From Halomonas salipaludis (GTDB taxonomy: Bacteria > Pseudomonadota > Gammaproteobacteria > Pseudomonadales > Halomonadaceae), in assembly GCF_002286975.1 (NCBI RefSeq), contig NZ_NSKB01000003.1:434001-498000 (forward strand): a DNA stretch of 64,000 bases. The letters are read 5' to 3'. A program made the position numbers and the translations under genes. Below are positions 37,090 through 46,452 of this stretch, piece after piece (the first letter of the stretch is position 1; each line of letters starts with the position of its first letter). The notes below the pieces were generated by a model, which saw only the letters and a list, made by a program, of their open reading frames with translations, made no database searches and had not been told where the DNA came from.

Positions 37090-37764
37090 CTAGGCCTCGA
37101 ACGGCAGCACCGCGGCGTACACCGCGAAGTAGTGGCAGGTGCTGCCGCCGAGCACGAACAGGTGCCAGATGGCGTGGTTGAAGGGGATCGCGCTGATGGC
37201 GAAGAAGATCACGCCGAGGGTGTAGGTGATACCGCCGGCCGCGAGCAGGGCGATGCCGGCGGTGGGCAGGCTGGCGCTCATCTCGCCGCTGGCGAAGACG
37301 ATCAGCCAGCCCATGACCAGGTAGATCGTCACCCGCAGGACGGTGAAGCGCTGCGGCCAGGCGAGCTTGCAGGCAATTCCGGCCAACGCCAGGCTCCAGA
37401 CGATGGCGAACAGCGTCCAGCCGGTGGTGCCGCGCATGTTGACCAGCAGGAAGGGCGTATAGGTGCCAGCGATCAGCAGATAGATGGCGCAGTGGTCGAG
37501 ATGCTGGAAGATGCGCTTGAGGCGCGGATGGCGAACGCCATGGTAGAGCGTCGAGATGCCGTAGAGCAGCACCAGGGTAACGCCGTAGAAGCTGATGCCG
37601 ACCACCTTCCACGGGTCGACATGGGCGGCCAGGCTGGCCAGCACGATCAGCACCACGACACCGACCAGGCTCAGCACCGCGCCGATGCCGTGACTGACGC
37701 TGTTGAGCAGCTCCTCGACGTTGCTGTGGTGCGGCGGGATGGCGTGTGGCATAGCTCGAGACAT
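37090..37764 (-). CDS. PAQR/hemolysin III family membrane protein (TrhA/YqfA-like)
   Basis: 224-residue protein with seven hydrophobic segments. PAQR family signatures are NSVSHGIGAV near the first segment, STLYHGV, FQHLDHCAIYLLIAGTYTPFLL and the C-terminal HAIWHLFVLGG, whose His residues form the metal site of the family. In bacteria TrhA influences membrane energetics and lipid homeostasis; haemolysis is a historical name. Start ATG at 37764 (MSRAMPH) or 37752; the longer frame to 37854 would overlap ribA. Confidence 0.88.
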   Translation of the reverse strand: MSRAMPHAIPPHHSNVEELLNSVSHGIGAVLSLVGVVVLIVLASLAAHVDPWKVVGISFYGVTLVLLYGISTLYHGVRHPRLKRIFQHLDHCAIYLLIAGTYTPFLLVNMRGTTGWTLFAIVWSLALAGIACKLAWPQRFTVLRVTIYLVMGWLIVFASGEMSASLPTAGIALLAAGGITYTLGVIFFAISAIPFNHAIWHLFVLGGSTCHYFAVYAAVLPFEA

Positions 37765-37807
37765 TGGTTGCACTCTGTCGGGTGGATGCCCGATAGCGGC
37801 ACGCGGC

Positions 37808-38443
37808 TCAGCGCTTGCGATCGATATCCACGTCGCTGGCGTTGGTGAAGTCACCCAGCGCCATCATATGACCCAGTTTGCCAGCTTTGGTGGCCAGATA
37901 CTGTTCATTGTGCGGATTGAGACCGGTGGTCAGCGGCTGGCGTTCGCTGATGGTGACGCCGTCGCGGGTCAGCGCCTCGACCTTGCGCGGGTTGTTGGTC
38001 ATCAGCTTGAGCGAGGCCACGCCAAGGTGCCCGAGCATCGGCACGCAGAGGTCGTAGCGGCGCATGTCGGCGCCGAAGCCCAGCTGTTCGTTGGCTTCGA
38101 CGGTGTCGGCGCCCTGGTCCTGCAGGTGGTAGGCGCGGATCTTGTTGAGCAGGCCGATGCCGCGGCCCTCCTGGCGCAGGTAGAGCAGTACGCCGCGGCC
38201 TTCGGCGGCGATGCGCTTGAGCGCCTCCTGGAGCTGGTAGCCGCAGTCGCAGCGCATCGAGAACAGGGCATCGCCGGTTAGGCACTCCGAGTGTACGCGG
38301 CCTAGCACCGGGGCACCGTCGTCGATCTCACCAAGCGTCAGGGCGATATGATCCTTGCCGGTGGCGTCGTCTTCGAAGCCATGCATGGTGAAGGTGGCCC
38401 AGGGGGTGGGCAGCTGGGAGGCGGCGATGAAGCGAATCGACAC
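37808..38443 (-). CDS. ribA: GTP cyclohydrolase II
   Basis: 211-residue enzyme catalysing the first step of riboflavin synthesis, GTP to a diaminopyrimidine phosphate plus formate and pyrophosphate. The zinc ligands are visible in [17 protein letters not shown], the catalytic region is [24 protein letters not shown], and the GTP-binding RYDLCVPML and [14 protein letters not shown] motifs follow. It is monofunctional (no RibB domain). The GTG start at 38443 follows GAGG. Divergent from hemE. Confidence 0.95.
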   Translation of the reverse strand: MSIRFIAASQLPTPWATFTMHGFEDDATGKDHIALTLGEIDDGAPVLGRVHSECLTGDALFSMRCDCGYQLQEALKRIAAEGRGVLLYLRQEGRGIGLLNKIRAYHLQDQGADTVEANEQLGFGADMRRYDLCVPMLGHLGVASLKLMTNNPRKVEALTRDGVTISERQPLTTGLNPHNEQYLATKAGKLGHMMALGDFTNASDVDIDRKR

Positions 38444-38590
38444 GGAGAACCTCGATGCAATGACGGCGGCCTGGCCGGCGAGTGGTCAACTATTCTAACA
38501 GCTTCAGCCATGGCGCTCACGGCGCGATGAATAATGCCTATAGGTGGGGGGTGAGCGGTCCGTAATCAAGCCTCGAGCGGCGGCATTGGG

Positions 38591-38596
38591 TACAAT
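38591..38596 (+). promoter_or_regulatory. Possible -10 element for hemE
   Basis: TACAAT, 31 bp before the hemE ATG. I see no good -35 hexamer at the expected distance, so this is tentative. Confidence 0.3.
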
Positions 38597-38626
38597 GCGG
38601 GCAAATTCGTCAGCATAGAGCCCCCC

Positions 38627-39694
38627 ATGGAACTGCAAAACGATCGCTTCCTGCGCGCCCTGGCCCGTCAGCCGGTGGATCGCACGCCGGTATGGATGAT
38701 GCGCCAGGCCGGCCGCTACCTCCCCGAGTACCGCGCCTCACGCGCCGATGCCGGCAGTTTCATGGACCTGTGCCGCAACCAGGATCTGGCCTGCGAGGTG
38801 ACCCTGCAGCCGCTGGAGCGCTACCCGCTCGACGCCGCCATCCTGTTCTCGGATATCCTCACCATCCCTGATGCCATGGGGTTGGGGCTATACTTCGAGA
38901 CCGGCGAAGGGCCGAAATTCCGACACCCGGTGCGCACTGCCGAGGCGGTGGCCGCGCTCAAGGCGCCGGATGCCGAGCGCGACCTCGACTATGTGATGAA
39001 CGCGGTGCGCACCATCCGCCGCGAGCTCAACGGGCGGATGCCGCTGATCGGCTTTTCCGGCAGCCCCTGGACGCTGGCCACCTATATGGTCGAGGGTGCC
39101 TCGAGCAAGGACTTCCGCCATGTGAAGTCGATGCTCTACGGCAGCCCCGACACCATGCATCAGCTGCTCGATACCCTGGCCACGGCAGTCACCGACTACC
39201 TCAATGCCCAGATTCGCGCCGGTGCCCAGGCGGTGCAGATCTTCGATACCTGGGGCGGCGTGCTGTCGACGCCGGCCTACCTGGAGTTCTCGCTGCGCTA
39301 TATGGAGCAGATCGTTGCCGGGCTGATCCGCGAGCACGACGGCCGCCGGGTGCCGGTGATCCTGTTCACCAAGAATGGCGGCCAGTGGCTGGAGCAGATC
39401 GCCAGCGCCGGCAGCGATGCGGTAGGCCTGGACTGGACCACCGAGCTCTCCGATGCGCGGGCCCGGGTCGGCCACCGCGTCGCCCTGCAGGGCAACCTCG
39501 ACCCCAACGTGCTGTTTGCCAAGCCGCCGGCGATTCGCGCCGAGGTGGCGCGAGTGCTGGACAGCTTCGGACCGGGCGAGGGCCATATCTTCAACCTCGG
39601 CCACGGCATCAGCCAGTTCACCGACCCGGACCATGTCACCGCCTTCATGGAAGCGCTGCACGAGTTGAGCCCGGCGTACCATCAGGGCAGCTGA
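38627..39694 (+). CDS. hemE: Uroporphyrinogen decarboxylase
   Basis: 355-residue haem-pathway enzyme that removes four carboxyls from uroporphyrinogen III. The family signature [16 protein letters not shown] is at about 21-36, followed by [17 protein letters not shown] with the catalytic Asp, [18 protein letters not shown], and [14 protein letters not shown], with QGNLDPNVL near the C-terminus. Full length. The VanZ-like gene follows after one base. Confidence 0.97.
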   Translation: MELQNDRFLRALARQPVDRTPVWMMRQAGRYLPEYRASRADAGSFMDLCRNQDLACEVTLQPLERYPLDAAILFSDILTIPDAMGLGLYFETGEGPKFRHPVRTAEAVAALKAPDAERDLDYVMNAVRTIRRELNGRMPLIGFSGSPWTLATYMVEGASSKDFRHVKSMLYGSPDTMHQLLDTLATAVTDYLNAQIRAGAQAVQIFDTWGGVLSTPAYLEFSLRYMEQIVAGLIREHDGRRVPVILFTKNGGQWLEQIASAGSDAVGLDWTTELSDARARVGHRVALQGNLDPNVLFAKPPAIRAEVARVLDSFGPGEGHIFNLGHGISQFTDPDHVTAFMEALHELSPAYHQGS

Positions 39695-39695
39695 G

Positions 39696-40073
39696 GTGGA
39701 TGCGAAAGAAGTCCTGCGCCGCTGGCATGAGCGCTGCCGGCTGTGGTTGGCCCTGGCGCTGCTAGCGGCGCTGGTAATCGCCGTGGGTAGCCTGACACCG
39801 GGCAGCGAGATGCCCCAGCGGCTGCCGTGGGACAAGTTCAACCACTTCGTCGGCTACGGTGGGCTGGCCGCGTTGGTGTCGCTGGCCGGCGTTCGCTCCC
39901 TGCGCGCCTTCGCCATGGTGGTGGCTTATGGCATTGCCGTCGAGTATGCCCAGATTCCGGTGCCCGGGCGCAGCGGCGGCGATGGCTGGGACATCCTGGC
40001 CAATACCCTGGGCGCCGGCTGCGCCTTGCTGCTGCTGGTTTGGCTGCGTCGGCGCCTGCTCGGTACGGATTGA
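39696..40073 (+). CDS. VanZ-like small membrane protein
   Basis: 125 residues with about four hydrophobic segments. VanZ-family features are DKFNHFVGYGGLAALV, the acidic residue in GIAVEYAQIPVPGR and GGDGWDILANTLGAGCALLL. The GTG start at 39696 is one base after the hemE stop, so expression is coupled to hemE. Function in Gram-negative bacteria is unknown. Confidence 0.85.
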   Translation: MDAKEVLRRWHERCRLWLALALLAALVIAVGSLTPGSEMPQRLPWDKFNHFVGYGGLAALVSLAGVRSLRAFAMVVAYGIAVEYAQIPVPGRSGGDGWDILANTLGAGCALLLLVWLRRRLLGTD

Positions 40074-40280
40074 GGCAAGACACTCCCGACGAGTCGTTAA
40101 TGGTGCGCACCACGCATGTGGCGTTGAGTAATGCACTGCGTAGGTGCATGAAAAGCGAGGCGATTATCGTCGGGACTTTGCGCGTTAGCGTAAGATCCGG
40201 CGATTTGCCTGCTTTTCCTGCGTTGAATAAATGTTATTTCCGATTGCTGCACGTGTTGGAACACTCTTTGCTATGGTCTT

Positions 40281-40307
40281 GGCACATGCTTTTGAAACGC
40301 ATGTCCC
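40281..40307. repeat. Imperfect inverted repeat upstream of aapJ
   Basis: GGCACATGC (40281-40289) and GCATGTCCC (40299-40307) are complementary at 8 of 9 positions around a 9-nt spacer, ending 32 bp before the aapJ ATG. It could be an operator or a leader hairpin. The rest of 40074-40339 shows no gene. Confidence 0.4.
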
Positions 40308-40339
40308 AATATATTGACCACTACGCGAGGGGATCCTCC

Positions 40340-41368
40340 ATGTCGTACAACAACAACAAGCTGGTACTGCTGACTTCGGCCACGGTACTGGTAGTAGGTG
40401 CAAGCGCGATGGCGTCTGCCTCGACGCTGGAAGATACGGTCGAGCGTGGCGCTGTGCAGTGTGGTGTGAGTGACGGCCTGCCGGGCTTCTCGTCGCCTGA
40501 TGACGCCGGCGAGTGGCAGGGTTTGGACGTCGACGTGTGTCGCGCAGTGGCCGCCGCCGTGTTCGGCGATGCCGAGGCCGTGCGCTATGTACCGCTGAAC
40601 GCCGTCGAGCGCTTCACTGCGCTGCAGTCCGGTGAAGTAGACGTGCTGTCGCGCAACACCACCTGGACCACCACCCGCGACACCACGCTGGGTATCAACT
40701 TCACCGGCGTTACCTTCTACGACGGCCAGGGCTTCCTGGTGTCGTCGGATCTGGGGATTTCCAGTGCCACGGAGCTCGACGGTGCCGCGGTCTGCGTACA
40801 ATCCGGTACGACCACCGAGCTCAACCTGGCCGACTACTTCCGCGTCAACGACATGGTATTCGACCCCATCGTCTTCGATACTTCCGAGCAGACCGTGGGG
40901 GGCTTCGAGGCCGGACGCTGCGACGTGCTGACCTCGGATACCTCGCAGCTGGCCGCGCTGCGCATCCAGCTCGACAATCCGGATGGCGCCATGGTGCTGC
41001 CGGAGATCATCTCCAAGGAGCCGCTCGGTCCGGCCGTGCGCCAGGGTGATGACCAGTGGTTCAACGTCGTCAAGTGGTCGCTGTTCGCCATGCTCAACGC
41101 CGAAGAGCTGGGCGTGAGCAGCGACAACGTCGATGAGATGCTGGGCTCCGACGATCCGGACATCGCTCGCCTGCTGGGTGAAGACGGCAACTACGGCGAG
41201 GGCATGGGCCTCGAGGCCGACTGGGCCTACCACATCATCAGCCAGGTCGGTAACTACGCCGAGAGCTTCGATCGTAACGTGGGGATGGACTCGCCGCTGC
41301 AGATCGAACGCGGCATCAACGCTCTGTGGACCGATGGCGGCATTCAGTACGCGCCTCCGGTTCGCTAA
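40340..41368 (+). CDS. aapJ: General L-amino-acid ABC transporter, binding protein AapJ
   Basis: 342-residue periplasmic receptor with signal peptide (LLTSATVLVVGASAMASA). The mature start TLEDTVERGAVQCGVSDGLPGFSSPD is typical of AapJ/BztA, followed by LDVDVCRAVAAAVFGDAEAV and SRNTTWTTTRDT. The ATG at 40340 is chosen for its signal peptide; the frame is open far upstream without coding character. Codons 4-7 (Asn-Asn-Asn-Lys) create an AACAACAACAA tract, possibly a regulatory target. First gene of aapJQMP, induced in relatives by nitrogen limitation. Confidence 0.95.
   Translation: MSYNNNKLVLLTSATVLVVGASAMASASTLEDTVERGAVQCGVSDGLPGFSSPDDAGEWQGLDVDVCRAVAAAVFGDAEAVRYVPLNAVERFTALQSGEVDVLSRNTTWTTTRDTTLGINFTGVTFYDGQGFLVSSDLGISSATELDGAAVCVQSGTTTELNLADYFRVNDMVFDPIVFDTSEQTVGGFEAGRCDVLTSDTSQLAALRIQLDNPDGAMVLPEIISKEPLGPAVRQGDDQWFNVVKWSLFAMLNAEELGVSSDNVDEMLGSDDPDIARLLGEDGNYGEGMGLEADWAYHIISQVGNYAESFDRNVGMDSPLQIERGINALWTDGGIQYAPPVR
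40349..40359 (+). promoter_or_regulatory. AACAACAACAA tract in the first codons of aapJ
   Basis: Two overlapping AANAANAA matches within codons 4-7, close enough to the start for translational repression by an Hfq/Crc-like complex. Confidence 0.4.
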
Positions 41369-41415
41369 GCGATCCGCCTGATGCGCCGGCGCTGTCGGCG
41401 CGTTGACGCCAGCGT

Positions 41416-41442
41416 CTGGCTGGCCGCCATGCGGCCCGCCAG
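41416..41442 (+). repeat. Stem-loop between aapJ and aapQ
   Basis: CTGGC-T-GGCCGC pairs with GCGGCC-C-GCCAG across a CAT loop with one mismatch. It lies between the binding protein and permease genes and has no U-tract, so it probably serves to stabilise the aapJ message or reduce read-through. Confidence 0.6.
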
Positions 41443-41487
41443 GCGATGGCATGTATCATCCAGCCCCTCCAGGCGGAGACGATTCTC

Positions 41488-42678
41488 ATGTCTGCTCGAC
41501 CCAAGGCCTCACAGATAGGCCCCAAGCCCCCGTTCTGGCGTGATCCCGCCAAACGGGCGCTGATCTTTCAGGCGTTGCTGGTGGCGGCAGTGGTTGCCGC
41601 GCTGCTTTACATCATCGGCAACACCCAGGACAACCTGTCCGCACGCGGCATCACCACCGGCTTCGGCTTCCTCAACAACACCGCCGGTTTCGGCATCGTC
41701 CAGAGTCTGGTCGACTACTCCTCCCAGAGCACCTACGGCCGCACCTTCCTGGTGGGCCTGCTCAATACCCTGCTGGTGGGTGGCCTCGGTGTGCTGGCGG
41801 CGACCATCATCGGCTTCATCGTGGGTATTGCGCGGCTGTCGCCCAACTGGCTGATCGCCAGGCTGGCCAACGCCTATATCGAGATCTTCCGCAATATCCC
41901 GCTGCTGCTGCAGATCTTCTTCTGGTACTTCGCGGTGCTGCGTGCCATGCCCAGCGCCCGCGACAGCCTGGCGTTCGGCGAGGTGATCTTCCTCAACGTG
42001 CGCGGGCTCTACCTGCCGGAGCCGCTGTTCGAGTCGGGCTTCGGGCTGATTCCGCTGGCCTTCGGCGTGGCCATCGCTGCCAGCATCGCGCTGCTGGTCT
42101 GGAACAAGCGCCGCCACGAGGCCACCGGCCAGCGGATTCCGGCCGGCTGGATCTCGTTGGCACTGATCCTGGGCCTGCCGCTGTTGGTGCTGGTGGCGAC
42201 CGGGGTCCCGGTCACCTGGGACGTGCCCGAGCTACGCGGCTTCAACTTCCGCGGTGGCATCACGGTGATCCCCGAGTTCCTGGCGCTGTGGCTGGCGCTG
42301 TCGATCTATACCGCCTCGTATATCGCCGAGATCGTGCGTTCGGGCATCCAGGCGATCTCCCACGGCCAGACCGAGGCGGCCCAGGCGCTGAGCCTGCCCC
42401 AGGGGCTGGTGCTGCGGCTGGTGATCATCCCCCAGGCGATGCGGGTCATCATCCCGCCGTTGACCAGCCAGTACCTCAACCTGATCAAGAACTCCTCGCT
42501 GGCCACCGCCATCGGCTACCCGGACCTGGTCTCGGTGTTTGCCGGTACCACGCTGAACCAGACCGGCCAGGCCATCGAGGTCATCGCCATGACCATGGCG
42601 GTGTACCTGAGCATCAGCCTGTCGGTATCGCTGTTCATGAATTGGTACAACGCCCGCATGGCGTTGGTCGAACGATAG
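41488..42678 (+). CDS. aapQ: Amino-acid ABC permease AapQ
   Basis: 396-residue inner-membrane subunit. The first membrane segment is at about 25-45, a long loop follows, then the BPD permease domain with NTLLVGGLGVLAATIIGFIVG, EIFRNIPLLLQIFFWYF (RNxPLLxQ motif) and the EAAQALSLPQGLVLRLVIIPQA coupling helix. The ATG at 41488 follows GGCGGAGA; an ATG 42 nt upstream is possible but has no site. Partner of AapM. Confidence 0.94.
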   Translation: MSARPKASQIGPKPPFWRDPAKRALIFQALLVAAVVAALLYIIGNTQDNLSARGITTGFGFLNNTAGFGIVQSLVDYSSQSTYGRTFLVGLLNTLLVGGLGVLAATIIGFIVGIARLSPNWLIARLANAYIEIFRNIPLLLQIFFWYFAVLRAMPSARDSLAFGEVIFLNVRGLYLPEPLFESGFGLIPLAFGVAIAASIALLVWNKRRHEATGQRIPAGWISLALILGLPLLVLVATGVPVTWDVPELRGFNFRGGITVIPEFLALWLALSIYTASYIAEIVRSGIQAISHGQTEAAQALSLPQGLVLRLVIIPQAMRVIIPPLTSQYLNLIKNSSLATAIGYPDLVSVFAGTTLNQTGQAIEVIAMTMAVYLSISLSVSLFMNWYNARMALVER

Positions 42679-42687
42679 GGGCGGGCC

Positions 42688-43788
42688 ATGATTCACCACC
42701 ATAAGATGATCGAGGCGCGACCGGCGCCCTCCAATACCATTGGCCCCCTGGCCTGGCTGCGTGCCAACCTGTTCAGCGGACCGGTCAACAGCTTCTTCTC
42801 GCTGCTCGGGCTGTATCTGCTTTACCTGATGCTGGTACCGACCATCCAGTGGGGGCTGATCAATGCCGACTGGGTGGGCACCAGCCGCGACGACTGCTCC
42901 CGCGAAGGGGCCTGCTGGGTGTTCATCAACGCCCGCTTCACCCAGTTCATCTACGGCCTCTACCCGCGTAGCGAGCTGTGGCGGGTCGACCTGACCTTCG
43001 CCACCTTCGCCGGGCTGATCGGCTGGTTGATGATCCCGCGGTTGCCGTTCAAGCGCTGGGTGACGCTGGCCACTCTGGTCGGCTTCCCGGTGTTTGCCTA
43101 CTTCCTGCTCTATGGCGGCCACTTCGGTCTGCCGGTGGTGCAGACCCATCGCTGGGGCGGTCTGATGCTGACCCTGGTGCTGGCCGTGGTGGGCATGGTC
43201 GGCGCGCTGCCGATCGGCATCCTGCTGGCGCTGGGGCGGCGTTCGCAGATGCCCATCGTCAAGAGTTTCTGCGTGGTGTTCATCGAGTTCTGGCGCGGCG
43301 TGCCGTTGATCACGGTGCTGTTCATGGCCTCGGTGATGCTGCCGCTGTTCATGCCCACCGGCGTCAGCGTCGACCGCCTGATCCGCGCCTTCATCGGTAT
43401 CACCCTGTTCCAGAGTGCCTATATGGCCGAGGTGGTGCGCGGCGGCCTGCAGGCCATTCCGCGCGGCCAGGAGGAGGCCGCGGCGGCGCTCGGCATGGGC
43501 TACTGGAAGCGCATGGGCCTGATCGTGCTGCCCCAGGCCTTGAAGATGATGATCCCCGGCATCGTCAACACCTTCATCTCGCTGTTCAAGGACACCACCC
43601 TGGTGATGATCATCGGCCTGTTCGACCTGTTGGGCATCGTCCAGGCGGCGCTGTCGGACTCGCGCTGGCTGGGTTTCGCGCTGGAGGGGTATATCTTCGC
43701 GGCGTTCATGTTCTGGATCTTCTGCTTCAGCATGTCGCGCTACAGCCAGTATCTCGAACGCAAGCTGCATACCGGCCACAAACGCTGA
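42688..43788 (+). CDS. aapM: Amino-acid ABC permease AapM
   Basis: 366-residue inner-membrane subunit. The N-terminal part carries three hydrophobic segments. The C-terminal permease domain has FWRGVPLITVLFMAS and the coupling loop EEAAAALGMGYWKRMGLIVLPQA. It forms the heterodimeric channel with AapQ. Starts 9 nt after aapQ. Confidence 0.94.
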   Translation: MIHHHKMIEARPAPSNTIGPLAWLRANLFSGPVNSFFSLLGLYLLYLMLVPTIQWGLINADWVGTSRDDCSREGACWVFINARFTQFIYGLYPRSELWRVDLTFATFAGLIGWLMIPRLPFKRWVTLATLVGFPVFAYFLLYGGHFGLPVVQTHRWGGLMLTLVLAVVGMVGALPIGILLALGRRSQMPIVKSFCVVFIEFWRGVPLITVLFMASVMLPLFMPTGVSVDRLIRAFIGITLFQSAYMAEVVRGGLQAIPRGQEEAAAALGMGYWKRMGLIVLPQALKMMIPGIVNTFISLFKDTTLVMIIGLFDLLGIVQAALSDSRWLGFALEGYIFAAFMFWIFCFSMSRYSQYLERKLHTGHKR

Positions 43789-43833
43789 CCGGCGCCAACG
43801 ACAACAGCAATAACCGCATACAGGATGGGCATC

Positions 43834-44607
43834 ATGAGTGAACACGCTATGCAATCCCAGGCCGGCGCCGGCGATCTGATGGTCGAGATGCGCGGCGTCA
43901 ACAAGTGGTACGGCGACTTCCACGTGCTGCGCGATATCAGCCTCGAGGTGCGGCGTGGTGAGCGGATCGTCATCTGTGGTCCCTCGGGGTCGGGCAAGTC
44001 GACACTGATTCGCTGCATCAACCATCTCGAAGAGCATCAGCAGGGTGAGATCGTGGTCGGCGGCATGCCGCTGACCCAGGACATCAAGCGCATCGAGCAG
44101 ATTCGCCGCAGCGTCGGCATGGTGTTCCAGCACTTCAACCTCTTTCCCCACCTCACGGTGCTGGAAAACTGCTGCCTGGCGCCGATGTGGGTGCAGAAAA
44201 AACCGCGCAAGGAGGCCGAGGCGCGGGCCATGCAGTACCTCGAACGGGTGCAGATCGCCGAGCAGGCGTTGAAGTACCCGGGGCAGCTCTCCGGCGGCCA
44301 GCAGCAGCGCGTGGCGATCGCCCGCTCGCTGTGCATGCACCCCGAGGTGATGCTGTTCGACGAGCCGACCTCGGCGCTCGACCCGGAGATGATCAAGGAG
44401 GTGCTCGACGTCATGGTCGAGCTGGCCAACGAGGGCATGACCATGCTCTGCGTGACCCATGAAATGGGCTTTGCCAAGACCGTGGCCGACCGGGTGATCT
44501 TCATGGATCAGGGCCAGATCATCGAGGAGAACGCCCCGGAGCCGTTCTTCAACGACCCGCAGTCCGAGCGGACCCAGCTGTTCCTCAGCCAGATCCTGGG
44601 TCACTGA
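43834..44607 (+). CDS. aapP: Amino-acid ABC ATPase AapP
   Basis: 257 residues with Walker [11 protein letters not shown]-loop [16 protein letters not shown], signature [15 protein letters not shown], Walker [16 protein letters not shown] and the switch His in CVTHEMGFA: a polar-amino-acid-type ATPase. Start chosen at 43834; an ATG at 43825 is equally in frame. A small hairpin (44622-44634) follows the gene without a U-tract. Confidence 0.95.
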   Translation: MSEHAMQSQAGAGDLMVEMRGVNKWYGDFHVLRDISLEVRRGERIVICGPSGSGKSTLIRCINHLEEHQQGEIVVGGMPLTQDIKRIEQIRRSVGMVFQHFNLFPHLTVLENCCLAPMWVQKKPRKEAEARAMQYLERVQIAEQALKYPGQLSGGQQQRVAIARSLCMHPEVMLFDEPTSALDPEMIKEVLDVMVELANEGMTMLCVTHEMGFAKTVADRVIFMDQGQIIEENAPEPFFNDPQSERTQLFLSQILGH

Positions 44608-44637
44608 GGCAGGCGCTATTGGGCCCTGCGGGCCTCC

Positions 44638-45231
44638 CTAGCGCCCCACCTGCGTGACGCTGGCCGGCATCAGCGGCGTTTGCTGCCGATGCTGGCTCAG
44701 TGCACGCCCCCCAAGCGCCGTCAGCAGGATCTGCAACGGATCGCCATGGCTGACCAGCAAGATGGTCGCATCGCGGTGCGCCTCCTCTAGCTCGTCGATG
44801 ACCGCCTGCAGCCTGGCGGCGACGCTGGCCACGCTCTCCACCCCGTACTCGCCATGCTGCGGATCCTCGGCGTCCAGCGCCCAGACCCTGGGGTAGTGGC
44901 TGTCGGCCTGGCGTTCCAGGCTGCCGAAGCCACGCTCACGCAGTCGCAGCTCTGGCGCCATGGCGAGGCCGAAGTGGCGGGCGACCCGTTCGGCGGTCTC
45001 GGTGGTGCGCAGGAAGTCGGAGTGCAGGATATGCGTGGGCGCGGGCCAGGGCCACTCGGCAATGACTTCATCGAGCTGGGCTTGGCCGAGCGTTGAGAGG
45101 CCGAAGGCGTCCAGGCCGTTGTCGGGATGGCTGATGATCAGCCCTTGCTGGTTGGCCTGGCTATGGCCGTGACGCATCAGTAAATAGCGATTTCGCCAGG
45201 TCGCCGGAGGGCGCGGTAAAGTGTTTGACAT
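44638..45231 (-). CDS. Histidine phosphatase family protein
   Basis: 197-residue phosphoglycerate-mutase-like enzyme. The catalytic RHG motif is in YLLMRHGHSQANQQG. The proton-donor Glu lies in LRERGFGSLE, and the second catalytic His in LLVSHGDPLQIL. The presumed role is a small-molecule phosphatase (sugar, nucleotide or cofactor phosphate); the sequence does not decide. Divergent from phnD. Confidence 0.9.
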   Translation of the reverse strand: MSNTLPRPPATWRNRYLLMRHGHSQANQQGLIISHPDNGLDAFGLSTLGQAQLDEVIAEWPWPAPTHILHSDFLRTTETAERVARHFGLAMAPELRLRERGFGSLERQADSHYPRVWALDAEDPQHGEYGVESVASVAARLQAVIDELEEAHRDATILLVSHGDPLQILLTALGGRALSQHRQQTPLMPASVTQVGR

Positions 45232-45367
45232 GCGTTCGTCATAAACCCTAGATTGGAAGTTGTGTTTTCGAAATCAATCATCCCATGCGGCTAATGTCTA
45301 ATAACGAAAAGGCGCATCCGAATTTCGATAAATTTTCTTATAAAAAAACAACACCATGAGGCACGCC

Positions 45368-46393
45368 ATGAAAACCAAGATCGATATGGCCGCGGTCCAG
45401 GCGGCTCCGTTCAAGAAACGCCCACTCGCTTCGCTGGCGCTGATCTCGCTGCTGCCGCTGGCGATGCTGGCCTCGGCCAGTGCCCAGGCCGACTGCCCGC
45501 GCGGTGATCTGGACAGCATCTACTGCGACGAAGATGGCGACATGGTCGCCGACCGCCCCGCCGACGAGTCCGAGTGGGCCAACCCCGACACGCTGATCTT
45601 CGCCTATACCCCGGTGGAAGATCCAGCCATCTACTCCGACATCTGGCAGCCGTTCATCGACCACCTCGAAGAGGTGACCGAGCGCGACGTGCGCTTCTTT
45701 GCCGTGCAGTCCAACTCGGCCCAGGTCGAGGCGATGCGCAGTGGCCGGCTACACATTGCCGGCTTCTCCACCGGGCCGACACCCTTCGCGGTCAACCTCG
45801 CCGGGGCCGTGCCCTTCGCCCTGATGGGGTCCGACGACGGCCAGTTCGGCTATACCCTGCAGGTCTACACCCACGTTGATTCCGGCATCGACGAAATGGC
45901 GGACCTCGCGGGCAAGCGCGTCGCGCATACCTCGCCGACCTCCAACTCCGGCAACCAGGCACCGCGGGCGCTGTTCCCCGATCTCGGCGTGGTGCCCGAT
46001 GAGGACTACGAGGTGGTCTATTCCGGCAGCCACGACCAGTCGATGCTCGGCGTGGTGGCCCGTGACTATGATGCTGCCCCGGTAGCGTCAGAGGTGGTCG
46101 AACGGATGGCGGCCCGTGGCCTGTATGACGAGGATGAGGTCAAGATCATCTATGAGTCCGACCGTTTCCCGACCACCTCCTACAACTACGCACACAACCT
46201 GCATCCCGACCTGGTCGAGAAGATCGAAGAGGCCTTCTTCAGCTTCGATTTCGCCGGCACTGCGTTGGGTGAGGAGTTCGAAGGCGTCGAGAAATTCATT
46301 CCGATCAACTACCAGGAGCACTGGCAGGTCATCCGCACCATCCAGGCCGCCAATGATGTGAGCTATACCCGCGAAGACCTGGATCAGGAGTAA
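45368..46393 (+). CDS. phnD: Phosphonate/phosphate ABC binding protein PhnD
   Basis: 341-residue periplasmic receptor with signal peptide (LALISLLPLAMLASASAQA). Family features are FAYTPVEDPAIYSDIWQPFI, FFAVQSNSAQVEAMRSGRLHI, the phosphate-binding AHTSPTSNSGNQAPRA segment and SGSHDQSMLGVV. A Cys-containing insert (DCPRGDLDSIYCDEDGD) at the mature N-terminus could form a disulfide. The ATG at 45368 is chosen because GAGG lies 6 nt upstream; an ATG at 45356 lacks a site. I see no Pho box in the upstream spacer. Confidence 0.9.
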   Translation: MKTKIDMAAVQAAPFKKRPLASLALISLLPLAMLASASAQADCPRGDLDSIYCDEDGDMVADRPADESEWANPDTLIFAYTPVEDPAIYSDIWQPFIDHLEEVTERDVRFFAVQSNSAQVEAMRSGRLHIAGFSTGPTPFAVNLAGAVPFALMGSDDGQFGYTLQVYTHVDSGIDEMADLAGKRVAHTSPTSNSGNQAPRALFPDLGVVPDEDYEVVYSGSHDQSMLGVVARDYDAAPVASEVVERMAARGLYDEDEVKIIYESDRFPTTSYNYAHNLHPDLVEKIEEAFFSFDFAGTALGEEFEGVEKFIPINYQEHWQVIRTIQAANDVSYTREDLDQE

Positions 46394-46452
46394 AGGCGCG
46401 TGCCCGGCCGTCAAGCGGCCGGGACACGACGATCATCTAGACGAGGTGACGG

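Noticed and set aside
40276-40298. TGGCACA near aapJ as a sigma-54 promoter
   Set aside because: The -12 GC is displaced by one base (TTTGA instead of TTGCA), so the essential spacing is not met.
44622-44634. Hairpin GGCCC/GGGCC after aapP as terminator
   Set aside because: Only five pairs and no U-tract; too weak to call.
45232-45367. Pho box upstream of phnD
   Set aside because: One half-site-like CGTCATAA is present but no second half at the 11-bp interval.
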